64,000 nucleotides of DNA from Temnothorax longispinosus (Eukaryota; Arthropoda; Insecta; Hymenoptera; Formicidae). Positions within the stretch are counted from its first letter, which is position 1. Each line of letters opens with the position of its first letter. Position numbers and translations under genes: made by a program. Below the pieces are notes generated by a model. It was not told the origin of the DNA, searched no databases, and saw only the letters and a list, made by a program, of their open reading frames with translations. Location: the NCBI RefSeq assembly GCF_030848805.1, contig NC_092360.1, positions 24,655,701 to 24,719,700 on the forward strand, given 5' to 3'. Shown piece by piece: positions 32,864-44,069 of this stretch.

Positions 32864-33663
32864 CGTTGGCATGCGGGCGCTTCGTTTTTTGTTTTTGCGA
32901 ACGCCGGAATTGTACGCCCGCGCGCCACGCGGTGTTCACAAAGACGGTCACGGTCGCCCGCGCCGCGGCGCGCCGCGGACGCCGCGCTATCATTCAGTCA
33001 TTCATGTCCCGACGCTCCCAACTCCCGACGTCCCGACGCTGACGACGGCTGACGCTCGAACCGACGAGTAGCCGAGTGAGCGACTCCGTACGTAGCGCTA
33101 TTTCATCGCGAAATGTGCCGTGATCCGTGATGAGTATCACGATGATATCGCAGGTACTAGAAAGATACAATATTAAATAATTCTCTCTTAATCGTCGGAT
33201 TATCCCGTGTGCGCGACCGACTGATTTTCGTCGTTGGCGTCGCCGACTGCTCACGAACATGGCCGAAGCATGCCGAAGCGCGCTGGCCCTTGCGCGGCAC
33301 ATACCTCGCCCCTCGCGCGGCTACGGGAATCGGAGTGAGGTGGATACAGGATTAATGTACGCCGAATATAATAAGTTTATTGTGTTTCAGTGAATAATGG
33401 ACTATTATCGCACACAGGATCGAGTGAGAAGACGATCGCAGTGCTGGACTAACGTTTGGTCGAGAATCGTCGCCCGTCGGATATCAACGTGAGATTTAAC
33501 GTGAGTACAGAGTACGCGAATCGCGTGATTCAGAATAACGAGCTAGGCGTAGTGATGACATGTGTGATATATGTGTCGACCGTTTAACGTTTAACTGCAT
33601 TCGCATCTCGCGGAATTTTACGCTGTATTTCGAGCTGTCTCGAGCGTATATTTTCGAACGGTT
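32864..33663. promoter_or_regulatory. CpG-rich tandem segment, copy 2
   Basis: Second copy of 32114-32797 with extra sequence. Candidate donor CAG|GTACTA at 33153/33154. The arrangement would suit alternative first exons of one gene, but no transcript evidence is available here. Confidence 0.4.
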
Positions 33664-33859
33664 CGCTCGTTTCGTTTCAATTCGGCCTGCAACAGGCATT
33701 GCAGCGTTGACTCGACCGCGTTGTAGCCGGTATATGAAGTTAGCCGCGCTCAACGGGAAAAGTAGCTCGGTGAATCATCGTATTTAAATAATAGAAGCGC
33801 GTCGTAGAACGCAGATCGTTTCATCTCGGGAGTGTCTATAAAGTGTCACGATCGTATTA

Positions 33860-34034
33860 TTACAGTTACTTCGTACTCGATCGCGAAATATTGGACAGCG
33901 GCTTCGTGAGTGTCCTGTGCAACGGAAGGAGGGGTGAGAGAAAGGAGAAGGAGACCTGACAATCTAACCCAGACGTTCTGAGAGGAGGAGGAGGCCTCGG
34001 GCAAGGCTCGGGCCACAGCGGAGCAACCCTGGGG
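33860..34034 (+). other. Candidate exon matching the array's arginine-rich module
   Basis: GAGAGGAGGAGGAGGCCT and the following 50 bases match 13320-13380, 17630-17685 and 25560-25615. In the matching frame it reads ERRRRPRARLGPQRSNPG, with an in-frame stop upstream in this frame. It ends at a weak donor (GGG|GTGAAT). The start is unclear. It may be untranslated. Confidence 0.4.
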
Positions 34035-34265
34035 TGAATATTATTTTTTATTTTAAAATTAATAGTTTTTTCCAATTCATTCGGGTCGTTTTATCTCAGA
34101 TAAATTATAAATAATTAGAGAAAGTAAAGATTTTTCTTGAAAAATAGATAATTATATCGGTAAATATAATTGAAAAACAAATTAGACGCGTGTAAAAATT
34201 ACTCTTTGAAACGTTGATTATTTTGAGCGTCTCTTTAATTCGAATCTTTCGTTTTTGTGTTACAG

Positions 34266-34319
34266 ACTCATCGTAGCTACGGCGTGGCTGAATAACTCCG
34301 CTCGTTGCGCATCTGTTCG
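34266..34319 (+). other. Candidate exon matching the array's 46-base piece
   Basis: Acceptor GTTACAG (ends 34265) and donor GTGAGT (34320) bound 54 bases containing CGTAGCTACGGCG. The upstream intron end GATTATTTTGAGCG is the same as in the array's intron-like blocks. No frame is clearly coding. Confidence 0.5.
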
Positions 34320-34544
34320 GTGAGTGACCTTAAAGAGATATTAAATTCACTTCAATGTGCAAATCTCGAAACCACAAGCAAATTATATTAAAATTGGTAA
34401 AATTTCAAAGTGCGATATATTTGAATTAATATATTATAGGAAATAATTATATCGCCCGTAATTATTGTGAAATATACTGTATCATGAAACAATAACTATC
34501 ATTCTATACCGTTTTAATTGTAAAAAATCAAATTGAGTAAAATA
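34320..34544. other. AT-rich stretch
   Basis: Follows the donor at 34320; probably intron. Nothing else seen. Confidence 0.4.
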
Positions 34545-35260
34545 CTCTTTTTATATTTAATAAATTTGTATATAAAACGCTGTAAAGCATTAATAATTAA
34601 TTTGAACATTGAACTTGAAATTAAAAATTATCTGAAATTATTAATGTCCTTTTGGTATTATAAATATAAAAGAACTAAAGTACACTCTTTCTAAATTATT
34701 TTTTAATAAATAATTGTTATGTTAATACGATTATAAATATTTAATTGCGCGAACTTAATAATTGTTTGTTATAATATTGAAGATATCTGAGATATAAGAT
34801 CTAAGTGAATTGTAAGTTTACAAGACAAAATAGAAAACATGTGATATAGCCCACTCATGGAAGAATTAAAAAATAAAAAAAAATAGATTTTAATAACGTT
34901 TGCTTATTTCGTAATGTATATTGAATATTTCGTAATAGCGTAAAAGCTATAATAGGGCTATAATGCGTTTTTTATTTAAACTATAATTTATATACATATA
35001 TTATCTACGTTAAATTTCTAACGAAAATATTAATTATTCCGCTATTATTAAATTATTCTGTTATTAATAATTAATGGTTAATGGTTTGTATTTAATATAA
35101 ATCTGACTAAAGAATTTTTATTTTAAAACTTTAGTTCTTTTATTCATAATACCAAAAGGCCATTAATAATTTCAGATAATTTTTAATTTTAAGTTCAATG
35201 TTCAGATTTATTATTAATGCTTTACAGCGTTTTTATAAAAATGTATTAAATATAAACAGT
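34545..35260. repeat. Foldback element with long arms
   Basis: About 125-base arms at 34545-34683 and 35127-35260 (for example ACCAAAAGG...AATTTCAGATAATTTTTAA in reverse). AT-rich centre without a frame. Confidence 0.75.
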
Positions 35261-36043
35261 GAAATATCGATGCTGAGCCAACGGTCAAATATTAACTCTT
35301 TATTTGCGAATTGACATTTACGTTTTTAACATTACGATTGGACGTTTACGTTTTCAATACTACCACAATTGTAAGTTATTTTTATTATTAAATTTATTAT
35401 TAATTATTGATATATCATTGCAAAATTTGAGATTTAAATTTATCGCGCACATGCAATAATAGTAATAAAAAGTATCCTCAAAATAACTGTATTTCTTTTT
35501 TTGTGAAATGTTTTTCACGATGCGTTGAGTGTTTATTAATATTTCTAAATTATTTTTTATATGTTTCTATATTTCTAAATATTTCTAAATTATCCATTAA
35601 ATATTTATTGAAAACAATTGTAAACACTACATTTTTTCTTTATCTGGAGCGTTATCATTGTCCCCAACGTCAATTTTATATACATATCTAATATATGAAA
35701 CACATACAAAGAATAGAATATCTATATAGATTATTGGACTATTTTCGTGAACGTGAAAGTGGAAAAACGTATTTTTCCACTTTTGTTGTTAGTACATTCG
35801 TATCCTACTCTTCTCTTCTTCATATAACAATCTACCACGAACAATTGCGCTTCCGTTAACTTCACCCTTTTCATCAGTAGCCTCCCAGTGAAGTAGCCGG
35901 CTAATTGACGCTATTATCTGCGTCATTGTTACACCCTTCAGCCCACCTATCCAATCTGTGTTTTCTCGTTGACGAAGCCATTTCATTTCAAACTAAATAC
36001 ATGAGAATCCAATCTCCTCTCTGCAGCATAACGCGATAATTTG
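35261..36043. other. AT-rich stretch, no gene seen
   Basis: Short frames only (the longest near 35503-35691 and 35789-35986 minus), none with recognisable motifs. Confidence 0.5.
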
Positions 36044-36101
36044 ACTATATATATATATATTAGGGTGGTCATTTTGGAGTAACTTTTTTTTATATATATA
36101 G

Positions 36102-36160
<59 letters not shown>
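36044..36160. repeat. TA microsatellite
   Basis: Two TA runs (36044-36061 and about 36091-36156) separated by 30 unrelated bases. Confidence 0.95.
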
Positions 36161-36590
36161 GTGTATCACGTGGGACTTATTCACAATTTTATAAAAATAT
36201 TTTTATTATTGGATTCCTAACTTTAAGAATATAAAATTCTTTTATCTTTTTGGCACTCTTTGAAATTTACTCTTACTTTTTGTTTCTTCGTAACTTTACA
36301 CTTTACAATTTTAAACTTTTAATGCTTTATGATCTGACAATCTTATGTTTTTTTTTTGTAGTTTATTTTTTTATAATTATAATCTTATAGTTTTGTGAAT
36401 ATAAAAATTTAAGATTTTTTTTAATCGTTTGTATTCTCGGATACTGATATACTCAAATCTTTGTATTTTCTGTTTTATCAAAAAATATATAAGTATTATT
36501 TGTGCGTACCATTTATTTAATCAAAATTTATGAAAATGTATCTACTATTCTCTCGATCAATGCAACAAAACGCAATGACGTGACACACAC

Positions 36591-36812
36591 ATGTTGCTAT
36601 TTGCTCAACTGTCGGGCGCAGTGCTCTTCTTTGAATGCGTACGACAGTGCGTGCAATCTGCACGTCGCGTTGAGGCATGTTACGAAACATTTCACGATCG
36701 AGTCGTTAACTCGCTGTTACATCACGTTGTTTCGACTGGCACATGGATGAAGCAGTTTTTTTGCGACCACGTTTGGCAATACGCACCTAAGCGAAATATG
36801 TGCTGGATATAA
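36591..36812 (+). CDS. Short ORF with leader-like start and cysteines
   Basis: 73 codons from ATG. The N terminus MLLFAQLSGAVLFFECV is hydrophobic and six Cys follow, so a small secreted protein is conceivable. An overlapping frame is also open, which weakens the case, and no family is recognised. A TATAAAAAG sequence starts at its stop codon (about 36809), followed by GC-rich DNA, and could be a core promoter for something downstream. Confidence 0.15.
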   Translation: MLLFAQLSGAVLFFECVRQCVQSARRVEACYETFHDRVVNSLLHHVVSTGTWMKQFFCDHVWQYAPKRNMCWI

Positions 36813-37030
36813 AAAGCCGCGTCTATTTTTAAATTTTTCGAGGCTGGGGACGGGCGCGACGTGTTCACGGCACTATGGTGATAGCAATGTTGTATAGACT
36901 GGATATGTTTCGATATTTGATAACAAAATTAAAATGCATTGAAAATATTCGTCAGCATTCAATAAGTAAGAAAAAATCTTATATAACCTTGATTTTGAGT
37001 AAAACATTTGTTAAAAAGTTTTGTATAAAT

Positions 37031-37034
<4 letters not shown>

Positions 37035-37082
<48 letters not shown>
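37035..37082. repeat. GA microsatellite
   Basis: About 23 GA units. Confidence 0.95.
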
Positions 37083-37086
<4 letters not shown>

Positions 37087-39600
37087 TGCGTATATACATC
37101 TTACATTTCCCAAAAATCAATTATTTCTATGCATCTTCAGTTTGCTATAGTTTGCTTATGTTCTCAGTTATTATTCGCATACTGTAACTATAGATTTTAT
37201 TATTTTATCACTATGTATACACAGATTTTTATCTAATTAATACGTATTGAGTTTCAAAAGAATATTGATAGTTAATTAAGTAACTTTATATATCGATATC
37301 GGTATTAACATTTATTTGTATATTTTCGGTCAACATTGATCTCAAACCAATGTGCTTATCGGAGTGACATCACACATCGTTTCCTGTGTCTACAGATAAC
37401 CCTGAAATTTAATATTAACACAATTGCTTGAACTACAACGGCAGTATATCCTTTCTGATTTGATCATTTTTACATCTAAAAAAAATATAGGCAAAATATG
37501 GCAACTAAAGTTTAAATAAATTATTAAATTATGTTTCTTATTTTAAATGTGGTGATAAATTACTATAATTCCAAAGTTATGGAAGAATCACACAACACAC
37601 ACACACACGCGCGCGCACACGACACGCACCTTGAAAGTGAATTAATATACCTATTCGAAACATACCATGAAAATGTGAAGACAATTCTATATTAATTTAT
37701 TACAAAATCTTAATTGATGTTTGCACGTTAAATTTTTAACTTTTATACTTTACTAAGCAATAAAACAATCTTTTATATTCTTTAGGTTTGCACGTAAATT
37801 AAATAAAAAAAGATGTACATATATACGTATTAGAAATAAAGAAACCGTGTAATTACTTAAAAGCTTACATTCTATATTTCAACAGTTTTCGAGAGAGCGT
37901 AGAAAGTACTTTCCTCGCAATCGTTCGAGTTCTCTTAAGGGTATCGGATGGCGACAATCGAAAAGTCGTAATAGGTTAACCTGGTTTAATCACTGTAATG
38001 GCTACACTCGCGTATCACGAATCACGATACGCAAGAAGAAGACAAGAGCGATTAAACTTTACGGAATTACAGATCGATCGAAAGAAGTCTTGCGAGTCGA
38101 ATGGAGTTATATAAGAGATTCGTCGATTATATAAGAGTTTATTTCTTAAAAACCTTCTCAGAATGCTTCCAATGAGAGATTCTGAAGAAACATTGGATCT
38201 CTCCAACAATCAGTTACTCTCCGATGTTGGATTAGTCAATATAAATCGCGTGTAATTAGTATATATTTCTCACTTACATTGTATATGCAATTAGTTATAG
38301 AATATTTTTGATATTTATGGCCTTAGTATACAATTATCAGCAATTTTTTTCAAATTATTAACGAGTACATTATATTTTTTAAATATCAAAATATAGAAAT
38401 AGAAACAAGTAGAAATAACTTAAAAAAGAAGATCATATTTATGGAAAAGCCAACCTATATATATTGTATAATTGATATGCACAGTTAATGAGGATTAATT
38501 ATAATCGAATAATAATGGCAGATTAATTATCCGTTATTATTTTTAAAATAAAGAAACATATATTTTACAAAAGAAAGATATATATCAATAATGTTTAGGG
38601 ATGAAAATTTTTAATGAAAAGTTGTGATAACGAAGTGATAAGAAATATGGAACTGAAAATGATCGGATGTGTCTTTTGATATTGCGCTCGTTATTAAAGG
38701 AGTTTTTCATCAGTGATTCCGGCTTATCTCGCAGTCTCGAGACGAAAAGTTTAACGATATTCATACAAAAGCCAGACGATAACGCGTCGGACGAGGTTGA
38801 GAGCAGCGAGATCCGCAAATGAGCACTTTTTCCGCGCAATTCCAGCGGCGCGCCGTTATTTCCCGGAAAATAGAAAGAATAGACGGCGGCAACGAGAGGC
38901 GAACCAAGGTATGGAGACGTTAAGGGAAATATTCTCCCTTTCCTCTTCTGTTTCGCTTTACCTTTCTGGTGAGTTTGTTGAAATGCGACGAACCATGAAA
39001 GACGCTCGTCGTATCATCACGCTATGCTCCTATTGCACGCTCCCAGCAGAAATTGCGAATTCTTCTTTCTTTCCATTTTTCACAATCATACTAGTTTCAT
39101 TGAGACACTCTTCTTCTATTCAAAAAGTTCGTCTTGTAACGTTGATATAAAGGAAATTTTATTTCTCATTGACTTAATGTTATTATCGTCCATTGAGCGC
39201 AAAATAGCGAATAACGAGATAAACGAGTTTTTATATTTCGAATATGCAAATAATGTTGATGGCTTCTCTTACATGAATAATCCCATAGATCATAAAAGAA
39301 GTTATAAAATTATTCGTCGTGACAGACAATGCTTATTGTAAGCGTAATAAGAAATAAATTATATATGGTGTAAATGTGCAACATATAATTATCATCATAT
39401 TTCTTACCACTAAACAAAATATTTAGTGGACTGAAATATATTCTTTTTTAATTCACTAAAGACCAAATGTAGAGTGAAATATTTTTCCGATATTATTCAT
39501 GCGTAATTAATGATATTAATTTGATAAAAAAGTCACGCGCGTGCAATCTTCCCGGAGTATTGTCTACGGTGTTATATTAATGTATTAATTTCGAAGAAAG
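37083..39600. other. AT-rich stretch, no gene seen
   Basis: Contains an AC/GC simple repeat near 37590-37628. The frames at 38585-38839 (minus) and 38797-39150 (plus) overlap each other and show no motif. Confidence 0.5.
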
Positions 39601-39609
39601 TCAAGATAC

Positions 39610-39939
39610 ATGGCTGGTACAAATCAACTTTTCGCACAAGTGTTTCTCCAACAACGCGAATGCCTCCTTAAGACACGTTTCTTCTCTTGGGCAACGTCTC
39701 GCACAATTTTTCTCAGAGTTTTCCCGGTAGATTTAGAGACCCTTGTTACTCGTTGGACTGCCAGCCGCGTAGACGCGAGAAAGCCTAAAGTCCAAGTCGA
39801 TCTTGGTTGGTATACTTTAAGTTCTAACGTAATCACTATAATGGATGTCGAAATGAATATAAACATTTCCATTTATCCTCTTTGGGAATTTAACGACATT
39901 GTTTGTGCCACTGCAGATATGGGGAATTCGCCACTTTGA
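39610..39939 (+). CDS. Unrecognised ORF of 109 codons
   Basis: Starts at ATG in a fair context. Mixed composition with three Trp, no signal peptide and no known motif. The opposite strand is also open over 82 codons. It may be chance in a GC-richer patch. Confidence 0.15.
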   Translation: MAGTNQLFAQVFLQQRECLLKTRFFSWATSRTIFLRVFPVDLETLVTRWTASRVDARKPKVQVDLGWYTLSSNVITIMDVEMNINISIYPLWEFNDIVCATADMGNSPL

Positions 39940-42540
39940 TTCCATTGTTTACCACCGACGAATAAGCGGAAAGTACATAGTGCAGAGTATTCGCTAAGTA
40001 TCTTCTACGATGAGATTGCAATTAAGTTCAACAGAGATTAAAGTGGCAGGCGCGATGATCTGATAAGACAACATTACGAGAGGGTAACGGGTCTATGAAA
40101 GCGGGCTTAATTATAGTTCCGCTTCTTTCAATCGCCGCTGCGCTTTCCTACATTATTTTCTTTTTTTCTTTTTTGCCCGAAGAAATTAATTTATATTAAA
40201 TAAGATAAAGAATCGATTTAATTGACTGTGTTGTATAAATTTATATAATATAAATTTGTTACATGTATTTAATAATCTGTGATATACGTACGCGTATCTC
40301 ACCTGTATTAAATTAATTATTAAATAATAATTTTTTTGAGTGTTTCTTTCTTGAAACAATTGTTATTAATTTTCTCTAGCATACCTATACAAGTATAAGG
40401 ACATCGAATAGTAACGGAACATTGATTATATATGTGAGCCAGTAAACGGGAAGATTAACGCGATGGTATATATATTATCTCCAGAAGCAATGGCCGTAGA
40501 GTAGATTTTTAAGTTATTTCGTGTCGCGAATCTCGATGCTCTCGCCGCGACGTAGGAACACGCTGCCGTACGCGCTTGGTCAGTTTATATTGTTACTTTT
40601 TATTTCTTTCCTTTCGGAGATACCGAATGGCTCGACCGGTGCTGAACGAACCTGTCGCCCATGGAAGTTGGAGAATGGGTTACAGGGGTGGATATATATG
40701 CGGGCTGGCGTTGTTCCAGCATGGCAAACATTTAAAACAAAACCTAGCGGGTGTTCTCAAGCTCTTGTACACAGGGTGCAGACGCGTAGGTAGATATTCA
40801 TTATGATTTACTTCGTGAATTCAGGGATACAAAGGCGGGGGTATCGCCGTTTGCATTTCATTTTCAAATACACTCATATCCCAACGAATATTGTATCTCT
40901 TGACGAAGTATCTGATGGTTTTCTTGGCAAATAGAGATTACATGCTTTAGAAAAATTATACACTCTATCGCGCTTTTATCTGCATTAAATTATTCTTTTA
41001 CAATAAAATGACATTATATCTATTAAAATATTATTTCAAAGATCACTTTTATCACATTGTTTGCTTCCGTTATATTCTCTAATATTCTGCAGGAATTTAT
41101 AATGTGGTAACGCGTGTCAGTTCTTAATTAATTAATATTGAAAGCATGTATTTTTTAATTCAAAGTTTTAAATTCTATACTATTGTTCTATAATTACATA
41201 ATTATATAATTTATAAGAGAGAAGAATAATTATTATTCTTTTATTATCTCGTTAGCTGTACGTAATAATAAAATTAAATTAAATAAAAAAAGAAGCAGTG
41301 ATAAAAAGAAATTAAATATTTTATCTATTTATAAATATATTTAAAAAAAACTTGAGATGAAGGGAATAAACATATAAATGCAGATGTTGACTATCCTCGA
41401 ATATCTCGAATATTTTGTAGCTGTGATTTGAATGCAGTGGGAGCAAATTCTGCCAAATTATTTTGCAAGCTTTAGACCAGTTTCACAGAGACTGTAGATT
41501 ACACAGTTCGATGGCAATCATGCATAATTTTTTATAAATACGATTTACTGTCAGTAAATCAATCTGTTCTTTTATTGGAAGAAAAATTATTTTCTTCCAA
41601 TATAATACAATTTCGACTGTAATTCTGTACTTGGTCTTTTCCAGTCTGGTATGTTCTAAATAAACTATGTTCATATCTAAGATTGGAGGTAAACTTATCT
41701 TGACGTTGGTAATTCGATGGAATACCAAAATAACTACTTTGCGCGGATACGTAGTTTAATTTTTGAAGAAGTTGGTCTCTTCTATTCGGCACAGCAATCG
41801 AATAAATCTTCGATCACGTAAATATTTAATTTTAATTTGGTAGGAGCAAATAATTGATTTGCGAATAGGTGTATCATTAAGTCATTATAAATAGTTATTT
41901 TAATCATTTCTAAAATATAACATTAACTGGGTAAAATAATTTAATTATATATATTGAACTTTGATATATATTGATTTATAACAAAAAGTGATAATTTGAT
42001 ATGCATATATCGATGTTTTGTACATGGACAAAAATATAATTATTAATTTATTTCATTTTTTAATAAATTTATTTACATAAAACATTTTTGTAAATTAACA
42101 AAAAAAATAAAATGTTCTTTAAATAACATGTACTCTTTTCTTTTAAATAAAAAAAAATACTTTTACTAACTACGGATTATAACGTATAAAATATAAAATA
42201 ATATTGCAAACGTAAAATTCTTTACAGTATATTCCAACATTTCATTGATAAACGAACATGCGGTACTGCAATGCATGTGCGACGCTGATAACTTTTTTGA
42301 TTTTCCGATTAATCGCTGTAGTTCGCGCAGCACCTTCTCTCGTTGCGTCCGGCACGAATTGAAAATACGCGAAAAGCCATCGACATCGAAAAACGCGATA
42401 CATCCAATTAAAATCGTGTTTTACTATTACCGCGAGCGATGCAGCAGCGTCGATAGAGAGGCAGAAACAGAAAGAGAGAAATGAATCAATAAACGAACCA
42501 ACCGATATAAGCAAATTAAGAGAGCGAAAGAGAGACAAAG
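39940..42540. other. AT-rich stretch, little else seen
   Basis: Apart from the ORF at 40536 it holds a short perfect hairpin at 41573-41601 (ATTGGAAGAAAA arms) and low-complexity AT runs. Confidence 0.5.
40536..40793 (+). CDS. ORF with signal-peptide-like start
   Basis: From the ATG: basic RRR, then LGQFILLLFISFLS, then a small-residue stretch STGAE that could be cleaved. The rest (WKLENGLQGW...) is not recognised, and a second frame is open over most of it. Possibly a first coding exon. There is no support beyond the leader. Confidence 0.2.
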   Translation: MLSPRRRNTLPYALGQFILLLFISFLSEIPNGSTGAERTCRPWKLENGLQGWIYMRAGVVPAWQTFKTKPSGCSQALVHRVQTRR

Positions 42541-42567
42541 ACAGAGAGAGAGAGAGAGAGAGAGAGA
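42541..42567. repeat. GA microsatellite
   Basis: About 13 GA units in a wider purine-rich stretch. Confidence 0.9.
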
Positions 42568-43820
42568 AGGAGGGGATGCGTGTGTTTGTATGTAGAGGCT
42601 ACATGTGTATGTGTAGAGGCAGTATATGAAAGCCGCTAGTAAAAAGCAATTACGCTTTGTCGTACCGTTCCAAAGCACGTCGTGAAACGTCATTTCCATC
42701 CCAGCCCCTCATTCCGGATACTGATCGTATTCCCGTCGGGGGTAATTACGTGGACGGGCGCAACGAATGGGGCGGAAAGTGGTGCACGCGGCCGATCAAG
42801 CGAGAGGGGTGACTGGAACGGCGCGGCGTTCCCAAAAAACAGCGTTCAATAATTGATACGGGAATTATGGCACATGCAGAGAAGTCCACTGTTTCGAGTG
42901 CATTTTGTAACGGGAAGCGAATGGACCGGTGATATATACGTGGGCTCGCTGGCCTACGGTAATTGAATGGCCTCGGTTGACGATAAACGAGGCCATTCCA
43001 CCTCCGGCCACTAGTATAGAAGAATTATTTGTACTAGTTAATGGAAATGCCATTGCTTTAATCTTCACATCTTTGAAAAAATCGTTTATTATTTATAAAA
43101 TAAATGTAAATGCATCTCTTAGAGAATATACCATTAAATTTTATTGTTTTGTTTGTTTTTGACTACAAATTTAGTCGTCTGTTTTTTAAATATAATAAAA
43201 ATTATGGTTGTACACTCTAATTAAAAAAAAACGGCAAAATTTTTACCTAATAAATTCTCTGTAAAATTCTTTTCTATGAAGGAACAGCAGATTGAAGAAT
43301 TATAGTTGTGCAAACCGGCTAGCAATTCGGCCAAGTACGATTCTGTGGAAGTCACAAGAGAAAATAAAGTGTTTCCACCGAATGCGAACTTCCAAAAAGA
43401 TGTTATTCAACTATAAACTTTGTCTGATTGTATTGGTAAAAATATGCTATTTTTTCTTATCTTTCAATATTTTCTAGATATATTGTCTCAAACTAAATCA
43501 TAAATCTATTTAATATTTTTTAAAAAACTTAGATATAGTAAATAAGAAAAAGGATTTAAAAATATACATTTTTATTTATGGTAAAAGAAAGATTTTAAAT
43601 AGATTTAAAGATTGATATTAAAATAATGGTTTAAGCAGAAGAGATATGAAATTAATTAACCATGATACAGATCAATTACTTTATCCATAAAAATTTGCAC
43701 AAGAAAATCATGATTTTAACTAAAAAGTTAAATTTTATCTCTAAATTGTCTTGATCTTCCTCGTTACGAGATTACTGCAGTAGTCTTTTCCAATTAACTG
43801 TTTTTCTCTTGAAATAATTA
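42568..43820. other. GC-richer patch then AT-rich stretch
   Basis: 42,700-42,850 is GC- and CpG-rich without a convincing frame. The rest is AT-rich. Confidence 0.45.
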
Positions 43821-43940
43821 CAAATTATTTGCCGACCGGGAAAAACGTCGGAATATCTGAGGAAGATCAGGAATCAAAGAAAGGATGTAATGACGCCTCA
43901 GCCTGGAAAGGTGGTTTGCAACGAAAACGAAGAGAAGTGA

Positions 43941-44060
43941 GTCTCTCCCAACGTTCCTTCTGCTCCGGGAGAAGATTGGTTCGAGAAACCCGAGTGGATG
44001 TCGGCCGTTGCCGATCTCCGAACGGAAATCGATGAATTAAGCATCCATCCTATCTTGCAG
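43941..44060 (+). CDS. Candidate coding exon, unidentified
   Basis: One frame reads APGEDWFEKPEWMSAVADL and then TEIDELSIHPILQ. The acidic/aromatic mix looks more protein-like than its surroundings. The stretch lies between an AG (43937) and CAG|GTTTGA (44060). The same frame upstream of a TGA (43938-43940) is open back to about 43,838, ending NENEEK. It could be an exon, two exons, or a decayed gene. Confidence 0.25.
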
Positions 44061-44069
44061 GTTTGAATG

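Noticed and set aside
32044..33302. Arginine- and alanine-rich frames in the CpG-rich tandem segments
   Set aside because: They are open on both strands, as expected of GC-rich DNA with few stops; no motif, and the two copies do not preserve one frame.
35993..36184. Frame rich in YIYIYI
   Set aside because: Translation of a TA microsatellite.
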